This document shows positions 1-28,800 of a stretch of DNA of 64,000 bases, piece by piece. Every line of letters begins with the position of its first letter. Position 1 is the first letter of the stretch. The notes under the pieces are model-generated. The model was not told the DNA's origin. It worked only from the letters and a program-made list of their open reading frames with translations, and ran no database searches. This DNA comes from Apoderus coryli (lineage: Eukaryota > Arthropoda > Insecta > Coleoptera > Attelabidae), in the NCBI GenBank assembly GCA_911728435.2, contig OU452201.1, positions 62,001 through 126,000 on the forward strand. Direction: 5' to 3'. The translations under genes and the position numbers were made by a program.

Positions 1-16273
<16,273 letters not shown>

Positions 16274-16329
16274 CCAAAAGTTAAGGATTATTGTAAAATA
16301 GGAACTTAAACAATTATTCAGAGAGAAAT

Positions 16330-16335
16330 AATAAA
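16330..16335 (+). terminator. Probable polyadenylation signal of the EEIG1-like gene
   Basis: AATAAA 57 bases after the TAG stop at 16271-16273, within a short AT-rich 3' UTR. Confidence 0.55.
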
Positions 16336-17269
16336 GTATTATGGACACAAACTGTTGAGTTAGTAGTTTGGTTCTATAACATTATTGGCTTTAATTTTAT
16401 TTATTGTGTCAAAAATTTTGTAAGATGCACGTACCTTTTTGTTAGAATTGTATAGTTTAGTTTGGAAATTTGTATTTTATGTGATATATAATTATAATAC
16501 CGTCTGTCCCAGATAAAAGTTACTACGTGGTGATTGCAAAAACGGTTAAATAGGAAAAAAGTCAGATGCTGTATCGAAATTACAACAACATATGGGTGGA
16601 CGGTGCTTCCGGCCGAGTCTGTCTGTGCCAAATATTTATGGACTGCATAGTCGTGAGTGATGGCGGCTGGCTAAACTGTAGGTCCACACTTACGCTGGCT
16701 GTATGTCAAATCCATGCCCAGAGAACAACAGAGGTATATGAACTCCCACCACTTTCTATTGTCTTGTGCGAGGCAGGTGGTAGCCATTTTTTAATATACT
16801 CGACAGATCCGTATTTACGTTTTATTGAAATTACAGGATAGGTAAAGAACAGGGGAGTAATAGAATTATTTTATAATAAAATTACATCTTTATTAATTAT
16901 AAAAACAAACAAATACTTTTTTACTTTTATTCATGTTTCCATATAATCATTTTATTTTTATTTATGTTTTTAAAATTTCTATTGATTAATATATAAAATA
17001 ACCTTACCTAAAATATAATTTCGTAAGATATTTTTTAGGAAATTAGAACATGGATGTTCAAACTTTACATTTTTCCTTAAATTAATAAAATTATTAATAA
17101 TATTCAACTAGCAATTAACCATAGTTCAGCTCTAAAGAAAAAAAAAGTGTAATTGATTACGGGTAAATATAAATGTATTAATTTTAGATACAGTAAAATA
17201 AAATTGTTCTAATTTATACAATAGGTTTACCGATTTTCAATTCCTTAAGTATAATTGAGAATGTTGTAA

Positions 17270-18573
17270 AAAAAGGTTACTTAAAATGACGTTTATAAGT
17301 TCCCGGACTGCTTCGTAATAAAACCCTTTGTGTTTTAGTTGACTTAAATTTATTAAAACACTTAAAACTAAATAAAACACTTAATTACTAAATTATATGA
17401 AAAATGGAAGAGTCTATTATTGTTCGTTAATGTATCGTTTTTTGTGCTTAATGCTTACGTTCGTTGTTCAAACTGGACATTAAAGGTCCCTGGTTTCGGC
17501 ACCATCACCAACCAAGAAATCCATAATCTTATCTAGCGCAGATCTATCCCTGGGTAAAATACCTCTTGGAAGCTGAGGCATTGGCGACATTACATTTGCC
17601 ATTTGACTATTAGCAATTTGTTGCGTACGAATGATAGATGATGGCACTACATATGGTGTTCCAGGTATATTTCTACGTACTACTGGAGTCTCAAGATCAC
17701 CGAAAGACAATCGACTAGGCATCGCTTGTTGACTGGCCATAACATTTCTTTGTCGTAGAACTGTGCCAGTTGGTTTTGTAACAATTGTTTGAACTTTAGG
17801 CATATTAGGTGTAGTCTCTAGGATTTTATTTTCACGCTCAGTCCCAAATTTGTCCAAAATCTTTTTAGCGACTTTATATGTCTCTGTTTCCATAACATTT
17901 TCTAAAATTTTCTTTTTTCTCTCTTTCAGACTAATCAATTTGTTTTCATTTCTTTTAATTTTCCTATTATAATACCACGTAAGAAGACGTTTAAATATCC
18001 ATATTACAATAGGAAAAGCAATTAGTGCTGCTCCACAGTATAATTTCTGATCTGTGGATGAATCGGAAAAATATAAATACAGCAGAATACCAACTATTAC
18101 ATAAATCAATACAGCTAACAAAATGAATCTAAAGACAATGCGTTTTCTAGCTTCTTCAGTACTCTTTTGAAAAGATTCAATTGTTTTTATTTCATTGTCT
18201 AGATTTGTAAGAATATCATAGGTGCTCGGCTTTTTCCGAAATTTGCCAACTATAATACCCATATTTTAATAGTTATTGTAACGGATGATATGGGTATTAT
18301 AGTTGGCAAATTTCGGAAAAAGCCGAGCACCTATGATATTCTTACAAATCTTACTGTCCAGTTTGAACAACGAACGTAAGCATTAAGCACAAAAATCGAT
18401 ACATTAACGAACAATAATAATAGACTCTTCCATTTTTCATATAATTTAGTAATTAAGTGTTTTATTTAGTTTTAAGTGTTTTAATAAATTTAAGTCAACT
18501 AAAACACAAAGGGTTTTATTACGAAGCAGTCCGGGAACTTATAAACGTCATTTTAAGTAACCTTTTTTTACAA
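17270..18573. repeat. Inverted duplication carrying the Lunapark fragment
   Basis: The left arm is the - strand Lunapark copy with its 3' flank (17270-17477 and about 18210-18262). The right arm at 18290-18573 repeats it in opposite orientation with only a few differences. About 27 bases separate the two ATGs. The right arm keeps the first 20 or so codons (MGIIVGKFRKKPSTYDILTN) and then jumps to the sequence just after the stop codon (TGTCCAGTTTGAACAACGAA), so about 0.73 kb is deleted from it. Two further inverted matches lie outside: TCAGATGCTGTATCGAAATTA (16562-16582 against 19234-19254) and CAGAGAACAACAGAG (16719-16733 against 19121-19135). Confidence 0.85.
17480..18262 (-). CDS. Lnpk: Lunapark-like protein, intronless copy lacking the zinc ribbon
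   Basis: 260 residues in one exon. The start MGIIVGKFRKKPSTYDILTN matches the N-terminus of Lunapark, the ER three-way-junction protein. Two membrane segments follow (about residues 44-64 and 76-93), then the coiled-coil block with ERKKKILENVMETETYKVAK. A Pro/Ser-rich linker leads to ILPRDRSALDKIMDFLVGDG, which in the family directly precedes the C4 zinc ribbon. Here the frame ends six residues later (AETRDL, stop), so the zinc ribbon and C-terminal tail are absent. No exon for the missing part was seen nearby. The lack of introns, the truncation and the inverted duplicate suggest a retrocopy or captured fragment rather than the parental gene. Whether it is expressed is unknown. Confidence 0.72.
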   Translation of the reverse strand: MGIIVGKFRKKPSTYDILTNLDNEIKTIESFQKSTEEARKRIVFRFILLAVLIYVIVGILLYLYFSDSSTDQKLYCGAALIAFPIVIWIFKRLLTWYYNRKIKRNENKLISLKERKKKILENVMETETYKVAKKILDKFGTERENKILETTPNMPKVQTIVTKPTGTVLRQRNVMASQQAMPSRLSFGDLETPVVRRNIPGTPYVVPSSIIRTQQIANSQMANVMSPMPQLPRGILPRDRSALDKIMDFLVGDGAETRDL

Positions 18574-19467
18574 ATGTATTATATTTTACCTGTTTATGGC
18601 CCTCACAAAAACAACGCAAGCATACATGTTGGGAATTTCCCATTATAGACCTACAAAGCATGCTAAAATCACCCCCAATAAATGGGCAATAAAACCTGAG
18701 ACGTGAATTTACTACCTGCTAATATCTATAATAGTTAAAATATGTAATTCAAATTGAATAAACACTGTCAGAATTTAATAGAGTTTTTGCACTCATCTAG
18801 ATTTTTAAGCTCTCTTTTTAGAATGCTTAAGATGTATCGGACTTTTATGGGCAAATAGACTGAACCAAGTTATAAAAGATAAGTGCCATTGTGCTGCGAA
18901 ATTAAGCGAAGTTATTCATGTTTTTTGAAAAATTTGTGTGATTTTTTTAGGCAAGTAAGCTCAATCTTTTATACAGTTTGTTTAGAAATATTTGTTTTTC
19001 AAAATAACAATTGGTAATTTGATTTAATGTACCTATGTGATATTATTTTAATCTAATTTTATATGCATCTAATTCAAATACTACATAAATATCTTACCTT
19101 TTACTTTGCAAGAGCACATTCTCTGTTGTTCTCTGCCATGACTGTTTAGATGCCAATAAAACAGAGAAAAAAAATATTTTTTTTAATTTTAGGTATTTCA
19201 ATTGTGTATTTTAATTTTTTCGTTACATAATGTTAATTTCGATACAGCATCTGATTGGGCTCAGAATACCGCAACTGTGTAAATATTTTTCTTTGGGACG
19301 TGCGGTGTAAAAATTTTTGGATATTTTGTTTAAAACAAAATCATTGTTGCTATTAGATAGTTAGGTAGTTATTTATTACGTAAAACATCACTTTAGTTTT
19401 TTTATGGTGATATTATTGATAATTATTTTATATGTATGATTTTCATATGAATCAGTAATTATTCATA

Positions 19468-20709
19468 CAGGGTGCGGCATCATAACTTCCTTTTTTGAAA
19501 TGCGCGCTATTTAAACTGTAAATATCGAACTGGGGGGAGACTGCTCTTATTCGTTAGACGTGCATCTAAAGTTTTGTTCCCCATCCGGTCAGGCTCCACG
19601 ATGCGTTGTAACAGTGAGCAACGTGCATTTGCCGGCGAGGGGTACTTTTCAAATCGACGTTCTGTGATCGCAAATCAGCGTGCCTTTCGAACTGGATTCA
19701 GGGCCTGTGCCAAATCGGAAATCAATAGTTACATGGATCTTTACATTCAGACAAAGCGCGAGTGTGACGAGACGAAGAAATTGGAGTCCCTCAGCCCATT
19801 AGAACACCTGAAACTGTGAGAGCCTCAATATTGCGATCCCCACGGCGTTCTGCCTGCAAACATGCATCTGTCTTAAGACTTTCCGCTCGTTCAGTGAGGC
19901 GAATTCTTCACGATGATCTTCATTACCGTCCGTACAGGTTGGCGATTGTTCAAGAACTCTCCCATTTCTCGAAAACGTTCCTGAGGACGCAATTGTTTTT
20001 TTAGTGATGAGGCCCATTTCCACGTCAGTGGATACGTCAACAAACAAAATACTGGGCCGACACCAACCCCCCCGAATTGCATTAAAGGCCCCTGCACTCA
20101 CCTAAAGTCACAGTGTGGTGTGCAAATTTCTTCGGCTGGGGATTTGATTCCTGGTTTTTTGAAGAAAATGAGGAAACAGTGACAGTGAATTCTAACCGAT
20201 ATGTAAACATGTTGGAAGATTTTTTTTCCTCGACTTAACAAATTGGATTTCGTGGTCGATTGGTTTCAACAAGACGGCGCCACGGCTCACACTTCAAGGG
20301 TATCAATGGCTCTTTTGAGGGAACACTTTCGGGGGCGCCTAATCTCAATCAGCGGTGATTTGGAGTGGCCAGCTCGTTCCCCCGATTTGACCCCTTGCGA
20401 TTCTTTTTATGGGAATTTTTGAAGTCCCGTGTCGTCCAAGAACCCTAGAAGATCACAAAGCCAACATCCGGGCTGAAATGGTCAACATACCAGCTGCCAT
20501 GCTGGAAAGGGTTATGACAAATGCCAGAAATCGGCTTATTCAGTGTATCGACAATGGAGGGCGTCGCCTACCTGACATGATTTTTAAAACTGTTTGAAGC
20601 AAAACTTTACATATGTACCTACATTATTTAAGAACATAATAAAAACTTCTACTACATAAAATGGGTTTTATTGCGTTTTGAAATAAGGAAGTTATGTTGC
20701 CGCACCCTG
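19468..20709 (+). mobile_element. Decayed mariner of the second family, copy B
   Basis: Same family as the element at 12050-13234 but in opposite orientation. Ends are CAGGGTGCGGCATCATAACTTCC and GGAAGTTATGTTGCCGCACCCTG, with TA on each side. The transposase is read on + in several broken frames: MRCNSEQRAFAGEGYFSNRR near 19601, SDEAHFHVSGYVNKQ near 20005, a QQDGATAHTS piece near 20267, and IRAEMVNIPAAMLERVMTNA near 20475. Frameshifts and stops show it is dead. Unlike copy A it retains the FSDEAHF-type motif, so the two copies complement each other for reconstructing the family consensus. Confidence 0.8.
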
Positions 20710-20869
20710 TACAATAGTATTTGTGAGATTTCTTACTCTGTCATAGTCCGTATTAAGATTTATTGTATTAATTTAATTGAAAGAAATAATTTAAGTTGGT
20801 AATATATTTATGAAGTATTAACTGAGCTTTATTTGATTTAGAATGAGTTGATCGAATACCAAACAAAAC

Positions 20870-22190
20870 AAAATGAGTGAAATCAACGAGACGAGTCCTA
20901 ATATCACTAAAGAAGAGGTAAAACATGCCATCCTAATACAGAAGGATAGAAAAGCTGTGAGGACCGATGAGGTATACGGTAAAACCTTAAAACTACTATC
21001 GCAAAGCTTTTGACTGCGTGCAACATCAAAAATTAGCAGAAATACTCAGAAAAACAGGTGTAGACGAAGGTGATTTACAAATTATTACAGAACTCTACTG
21101 GCATCAGACAGCTCAAGTAAGGGTAGAGAACAAAATGTCAAAGGAGATATTGAAGATTCCGAAATGTATGTTTATAGGAGAATATTAAGCATAGCCTGGA
21201 TCGAAAGAGTAAGAAACACCGAAGTTCTCAATAGAATGCAGAAAAACAAGGAGCTGATGCTAACAATCAAAGAGCGTAAACCAAGGTATATTATAAATAA
21301 ATAAATAAGCGTTTATTGCCCAACAGAATAAATCCCTTTACAGAGCAACATATAATACAACATTATAAATAATAAACAATAATAAAGATAAAATTACAGC
21401 AAATCAAACAAACTAAAATCAATCACAATCAAGAAACTAAACGGAATAATATTCAACAAAATAACAAATTAAATTCAGATGTAGACATTTACTTTCATTA
21501 CATTATATTACTATTACATGAACATTACATCACACCCTAAAAAAAACTACCCTAACAAAACTACGAGCAGTTTCCATTAAGTCGTGCAACAAACAATCAA
21601 ATATGTCGCAATCGTTACAGATCATATTAAAATAATTGCACATCACAAAAACTGGCGATTTCGTGTATAGATTAGTAACAGTACGTTTGCAGTAAAACAT
21701 TAATTCGTAACGACTCAGCCAGCAACTCAGAGCAATCGATTTTACCATTTAAAAGACCGTACAAAAATTTCAAAGAAGCAAGAATTCTACGGAACTCCAA
21801 GCTACTGACGTTAAATCTATTCCAGAGCATCGAACTATCCACCTCTCTTTCTGGATAAACGCCATCAGATTTATATATGAGATATTTAAGGAATTTCCTT
21901 TGAATTTTTTCAATGGCGTACTTATGGACCTCATAAATAGGATACCAGATGATTGAACAATACTCTAGTTTCGAACGAACGTAAGAGAAATACAATGTTT
22001 TCAATGCGTTAATATTTTTATTGGACGTATAATGAGAGGAGATTATCGGTTGAAAGATTCAGGGGAAAAGGTCAATAGGGAGAAGGCAGAATTCTTGGTT
22101 CAAGGACCTACGCCGATGGCTCAGTAAAATCATCCGAAATCTTCAGAGCAGCGAGTAATTATTGGCTTTTGGAGCGCTAACCTTCGAAGG
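20870..22190 (+). mobile_element. Decayed LINE fragment, split by a second LINE
   Basis: The left part (about 20870-21290) reads in broken frames as MSEINETSPNITKEEVKHAI, FDCVQHQKLAEILRKTG and RILSIAWIERVRNTEVLNRM, which is typical of the C-terminal half of a LINE polyprotein. The text resumes at about 22020 with an IMRG..YRL, then WLKDLRRW-like continuation, which normally follows directly. A - strand LINE tail lies in the gap (21290-22015). Stops and internal deletions are frequent. Confidence 0.55.
21290..22015 (-). mobile_element. 3' end of a LINE inserted in an older LINE
   Basis: The - strand frame 21672-22004 reads YVRSKLEYCSIIWYPIYEVH and FLKYLIYKSDGVYPE, the post-reverse-transcriptase part of a jockey/CR1-like LINE. 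The same motifs occur in the element at 34172-35652 (FVRSKLEYASVVWSPGYALH). The 3' tail is a TTTATTTATTTA repeat at about 21291-21305. It is 5'-truncated. Confidence 0.7.
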
Positions 22191-22785
22191 GACACGGTGC
22201 AATAAGAAAAAGAAGAAGATCGAATAAAACTTAATGAAAACCCGAGTGCAGGTCCAAAGAGACGAGGAAAAATGTCCCAATTTAAGCAATGCCATAGTAG
22301 AAATTAGTGTGTCATTCGCCATTAAGTGCATTACACGATCATAATATAAAGATCATGACTGTTCCAACCAATTAATTAATATCTGGGCAGGATTGAAATT
22401 TTATTTGTATTGATTAAATGAACAACTTTATTTGGTTCCTCCAGAATGCGTTTTAGGATATATTAGAAGACTTACCGTCAAAATATGCTCTTAATGCATC
22501 GGGCCCTTGTTGTACGAAGTTTTTAGTTAATTGTTTCGCATCAGCCTACTTGAGTTCAAATGCTGCAAGAATCTAGACAGCCCCAGCTGTAGTTCACCAC
22601 GTTTACTTCTCACCCTGTATCATGGCTAAGTATATTTGTCGTACGATGCGACGCTAGACGCCTGCCATCGTCGCGTCGCCTCGGAGCATCGTTCGCTCCC
22701 CTGTATGGTGGGAGTGAACCGATCACGTAATCGACGCGATCGAATCCTTTTCAGTTTAGCGAACGGCGGTAGTTGCAGTAACAGC

Positions 22786-22842
22786 ATGTGGCGGTGGTCG
22801 CTGCTGCTCATCTTCGCGATAGCGGCGTCAACGGCCCTGGGG
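22786..22842 (+). other. Signal peptide of the tandem thioredoxin protein
   Basis: MWRWSLLLIFAIAASTALG has a short N-region with one Arg, a hydrophobic core and a small-residue cleavage site (ALG or ALGA). It decides the start: an in-frame ATG at 22636 would put 50 charged residues ahead of it. Exon 1 is clearly more GC-rich than the introns around it. Confidence 0.75.
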
Positions 22843-25800
22843 GCGAAAAAGGCGCCGGGCACCGCGACGCCCCATCAGCAGCAACGCAGCACCGACAGCG
22901 TCATTGAGGAAGTAACGGCAAAGCAATTGGAACGCGTTCTAAACGAGAAAGACTATGTCGCCGTGTTTTGGTGTAAGTACCTATCTGCAATTTTCAAAAA
23001 TCAATACAAAACTAATTAACCAGTGCCAAAAATTAGCCACAACAGAAAAATAATAATAAAGGAATCTGTGTTCTGTGTTAGAGCGATGCCGATGTCATCT
23101 TATATTATTGTGCCCTCGGAAATAAATTTGTTTCTCGGCAAAAATACAAAATAAAGTCAAGTTAGCCGGGATATAATATGCCATCTCCCGATTTGGAGCG
23201 CAGGACAGTTTTAAAACGATTGTATTTCGTCGTGAACGTAACATATATGTGCATTGTTGCCAGGTTGCATATTTTTTCTTCTATCTTACTTTATTGTAAG
23301 ATGATTCCAGCAATAAACATTAAATAGTTTATTGTTAGTGCAGTACGACATTATTTATTGAAATTTTATACAGGGTGGTTCACGTTTTTGATAGGTTAAG
23401 CGTTTAGACAAAGAGTAAATAAGTTTAAAATATTTGTGCCTCTTCCGGTTATACCCGAAGTTGATATCAACTCTGTTTATTTTAAATGGAATTACTGAAT
23501 TTCCTATTCATAATTATATTTTTGGATTCCTTATTCATTTTAAGTGTTTTCAAAAATATGTTGTTTTCTAAACAGATAAAATCCTGAAACAGTAGGTTAA
23601 AGACATCTGAAAACAACATCTTGAGTAAACCAATTGACCCAGTTACAAATAACTGTAGTATAATTGAATGATGTTTCAGTTTTGGACCTTTGTTATATAT
23701 TTTTTAAAAATATATTGATTAATAAAAAGTCATTTATCATGAATTATCTTATCTATTTTGACCATCTTCAGGGCTATCGAAATTTTAATAAACAAACAGA
23801 CACAGGCCTGTTGAATGAGCTCGGTAATATATTAAACACTAGTAACAAGTATCCAACAGTAAGCAGTACATATTTATAGAAAAAAATCTTAAAACAACAC
23901 TTTTTTACTTAATTACCCACAAAAGAAAAATATGTACCTACTTAAGTAGTTCACTTTTTATGTAGGTATAAACTTCATTGTTTTCGCTGGTGTGGTGGTG
24001 TTAATTATTATTGTTTGTAACAAATTAATAGTTTCTTTAATGTAGGTACTCCTCGAAATTATTAGTTGTAAGGTAATTTAAAAATGCTCCTGTAATGTTT
24101 CTAAAATTGTTGATCAACTGGATCGTTGTGCCGTTTATAATAATCCAATCTTAATTGTTTTGTTTTGTTGTTTATATTTCCCTTACAATACCAGACTCAT
24201 TGTATTAGAAATACTCTTCTATATTCCTTATTTAATTAATTTGGTTAGATGTCGACTTCTGTCTCTTAAACCAGTAACTGCCCTCGATTTATAAGTTCCA
24301 AAGAAAATACACATACGCACAACCACTTTAAATTCATATAAAGTCTATCAATTAATTAAATAATTAATGATACATTTGTTTGCAGCCAAAACGGACAGAT
24401 TAAGTTAGCAAATTATAAAAGTTCTAAATTCAACTCTTAAAATTTCTAATACGTCCGACCAATAACTGGAATAGTAGTAGTAATAAGAGTTTACTACTTT
24501 CCACAAAATATTGAAAAAACAAATAATTCTTGAAAGCTGTAACCTTTAAATTTTTGATGTCTTCTGGTACATACCAGAATAACATTATTGTATAATATAT
24601 AAGTTTGGTAAGTAAATGATCTCTTGAATAATGAAGTTTTGTGTGGCGGAAGGGAAATAAGTTAGAGAAAACGTAAATTCAACGTATGGACAGCAGTCCT
24701 ATATTTAATTTTATTGGAGACGTATCGAGGACGATGGTTATTTATTATATTATGAAATAAAACTAGCGAATGTAGCTTTCTTCGATCCTGCATGCCCAGC
24801 CACATAACTTCCCTCAATTTGTGTGAAACTGGTTCAAATTTTTTGATTCCATACACGAATCTAAGGCACGATCTCTGAACCTTGTGAATTCTTGTGTAGA
24901 ACAATCTACACAACATAACAGAAGTTAAAGTAGCTTAGGACTAAACTATCGGTAAGTTTTACGCTGTCACTTTCCCTTTGACCAACTCCTCTAGGTAGTT
25001 CTCCCAAAAAAAAATCGTTAGGGATTCCAAAAGTGGATAAGGCTGCAAAAACCTGCATATTCTCAAGAATAGGGGTTGCCATACGGCAGATCTCGAATCA
25101 AATACGTAGTCTACAATTGCAAAACATAAATCACAAAACTGACGTTTCTTTTAAAACTGTACCTACCATTTTGAAAATAATCGCCCGTTCCGTTACTTTA
25201 GGGACATCCTGTATATATTAACTTAGAACAGCAATACATTATATCCAATTATTATTAACAACAAATCTGACCTAATTCGCTATTTGCTTCTCTCATACCC
25301 CATTGGACAACTCAGGTCACAAATACCTATGGTTACTTATAGGTAAATTAATTTCCCGTTTTATAAAATAATAAAGTCAGAGGATCATATCATAGTAATG
25401 CCTGTTCGTATCAGCCTATGCTACGACTATTCACTTCTTCCAACTAATAATCTCGGACACTTTAGTATTTCTTCTGTTTGCGTTATAAGGAGGTACCACG
25501 TTTTTCAAAAACTTGAGAGCATAAAATATATTCTTAAATATTTACTGAGAAATGTGGCAACAATACATTTTCCTCCCGCACCTATAGTTACGATGCAACT
25601 CCTATGTTGTTAATATATAATAATTTAATCTGGTGCCAAAAAAGAAAAAAAAACATACACCAGAGTGTATCACGTAACTTTGTTTTTCTTTAAATCCTCA
25701 CAAGTTTTAAAAATATCTCCAGCAATAAGTATATATCGGTATATGAAATTATATTAAGAAATATGATGCTATTATACACACACGTGTTTAAAAATACAAT

Positions 25801-28800
25801 ACTCGTAAATATCCTACCAAAGATGTGCGGAATTCACACCTGTTTTCCATAAGTAAATTTGGCACCCAACTATTATATTATTATTATTATTATGTTATAA
25901 TCATTTTAATAGAAAACATTTCAATTCAACTTTTCACTAATTCACTATTCGGTCACATGATAATAGAGAGTAGATAATATGCTATACGGGTTCGGTCTCA
26001 TTTGTTATGTTTCTTTGCAATTTCAGCCTTCAATCGATCCAAAAGTGCGCATTAATAGACGCTGTTGATGCTACTTCCTTTTTGGAGGTTCGCATCCCAA
26101 AATACAGCCGCCATCACCTTACCGGCCGACTGTTGCGTCTTTGCTCGCCTTGGATTCGGTTCGTCGATTGCTGTCCACTCAGCTGACTGTCTTTTGGATT
26201 CTGGTGTGTAATACTGAAGCCAGTTTCATCTATTGTCACATATCGACGATAGAATTCCATTTTATTGTGGTTTAACAGCGCCAAACACTCGTTTTTGGTC
26301 GACTGTGAGCTCACGCGGCACCCACTTTGCACAGAGCTTTCGCATACCCAAATGCTCGTGTAAAATGGTAAAAACACTATCATCTGATGTCTTTACAACG
26401 TCAGCTAACTCGTACACCTTCAATTTGCGATCGTTCATAACCAATTTGTGATTTTTTTTGACGTTTTCTGGAATTACAGCCTCATTTCGGCGTCCACTGC
26501 GCTCTGCTTCATTTGTGCTGGTACGACCACGTTTAAATTCAGCATTCCACTTCTCTACCATTTGTCTCGATGGCGCAGAGTTCGGATAATGTTTGGGTTC
26601 CACTGTATTTTTTTTTTTCATAAAAAAGCAATGCTTTATCAAAACTCGACATTCACTTTTTTCCATTTTTGAGGCCGAACCCGCACTACTGATGATGTAA
26701 AAAGTTTCTAATTGTGAACAAAACTAATTATTGGTCTTTGAAACTGACTGGAATATCGTTTTAAAAGTACACCAGATCTGATATAAACCAAGACGAAAAC
26801 AGAAATTCAAAAAACAGCTTTACAATTTTATAATATTTGCAGAATAAAATTACTATAGCTACAAAGGTCGAGACCTAGGCTACGATGCAAATTTAGTACT
26901 CATGCAGCGATATAAACAAATATCCCAAAAATAGCAGGTGTCTAAACATGAAAGACATTTTTATTCAAAACTCTAACTTATTCTCGATTAAATCTTACGA
27001 TCATAAAATTAAGTTTAGAAAGCTATTGTGCCTCGTGGGCACCAATTTATTTATATTTTTTTTTAATAATTTTTAAGACACTCTGTCCTAATAAAATCCA
27101 CTAGCTTTATATAGCCTGATATTTATGTTTTAAAATTTAATAATGTAAGCAATAAAGACCACAGTCTTTTAAAATTTAAAACAATAATATTAGTAACAAG
27201 AAATTTGTAAATAAAGCCTCCCGCTAGGGAAATCAGGCGTTTTTGAATCAGGTATATTAAACTAATTATTGAAAATGGTACCTACAACAGTATACCTACA
27301 CATAAGTACGTGGGTAAAGATTAACACTGAACTGAGTGTATCTTTGACGTGGGTATTGTTTTTTTACGCATGTTGGAGATTCTAACAGACTTTTATTAAT
27401 AGCTGATGAAACAGACCATTCTCACTTGTTTAAAATGTTAATCTTGCTGTATGTGTACCTAAAATAAAACACAGTTTTGTTTATTTATTTAAAACTATGC
27501 TAATCACTTATTTAAAACCAATTTAATTTCGACTAAAATTGTAGCCCTCAACAAATATGGTGTGATGCATAAAAAATAACTGTCTCCCCACAGGCAACAT
27601 CTAATTTAATAATATACAGGGTGTTTTGAAAGTTATCTGACAAACAACAAAGGCAACATTCTGAGAATGATTGGTAGAACTCTATGGAAGAGGAACCCTT
27701 GACACTGGTTTCTCGAAAATATTTACGACTTTTTGAAATGTATTTTCAATATTTTTAATTTTCATTTATATGATTTACATATTTTGCATTATTTTTTTGT
27801 AGATGCACGTAGCTGCACAACTTGCGATAAGGTACTCCAGGAATTGGAAGAAATCGACGATGACACCGACTCATTCGGTGTCGATTTTGTCAAAATAAAC
27901 GATAAACGACTAGCCAAACAATATGGCATCACTAAATTCCCAGCTCTTACGTATTTTAGAGATAAACATCCGATTATATACGAAGGTAAGCAATTATTTA
28001 AACGAAAAATTGATTAAACGAACATGTCCGAATTTTAAAAAAAAAATCTGCGACACAAGTAGGATTTCAACCCACATCTCCCTGTTGCCGATCAAGTGTT
28101 TAACCAATTGAACTGTCGTGGGGCATATGGGATTTCATTAATTCGTGCTTGCCTTTGTTTATATGTTAGTCAGCAAAGTTAAATCTTATTGCAGGCTGCA
28201 AGTGAGTAATAAAAACGAAAGAAAGATCTTCACAATTATTTAATTTTACCTAGAGAAATAATAAATGTACAGGAATTTTAAAAATAAAATAATTCATAAA
28301 ATTATTCTGGAATATTATTTAATAAATACACAATACTATTTGAACTAGCTGATGTTTACTTTCAATGATGCATTTTTTCTATTATTTTGGACTCAATTCA
28401 AAAACGGGGCAGTTAAATGAATAAATAACTAAATTATGATTGTTCGGATAATTTGTAGCCGTATTCAAAAAAAATTGGTTGTATAATTATAGCGCCAAGA
28501 AATTTTAATATCTAAACCAGCATAATGTTTATGCATTTTTGTAAACAATCGTTTTATTTTATAACTTTAGCGGTTGCAGTAGCACTAGATCATACACTGT
28601 GTTTTGATGAGCCTTTATCGCCTTAAAATATACTTAGAGCTACGACGTTGCCGCTCATACAGAAAAGCAGAGGAATTTTGTAATTTCAAATGGAATAATT
28701 CCATTTAACTTCTATTAATTAGTTTGTTAGTATTTTTTTTTATCAAAACAGGATCCCATGGAATCCTTTCAATAAGAAATATGTAACACAGTTTGTGAGA

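Larger units (their letters stand above)
22973..27802. other. Intron 1 of the thioredoxin gene
   Basis: A 4.8-kb intron holding a MITE-like stretch from about 23370 (TACAGGGTGGTTCACG, then CTTCCGGTTATACCCGAAG), a LINE tail on - (24662-24916), a mariner fragment on - (26030-26690), an ATT microsatellite near 25874-25895 and a repeat end TACAGGGTG near 27616. No other gene was seen. Confidence 0.6.

Noticed and set aside
22636..22785. Upstream in-frame ATG for the thioredoxin gene
   Set aside because: It would place 50 charged residues before a clear signal peptide; 22786 is the better start.
23745..23790. CTGAAGATGG on the - strand as another hammerhead-like core
   Set aside because: No GAAA follows at a suitable distance and no stem II could be drawn.
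28044..28125. A functional tRNA gene
   Set aside because: Acceptor and anticodon stems do not pair; only the Pol III boxes and T-arm are convincing.
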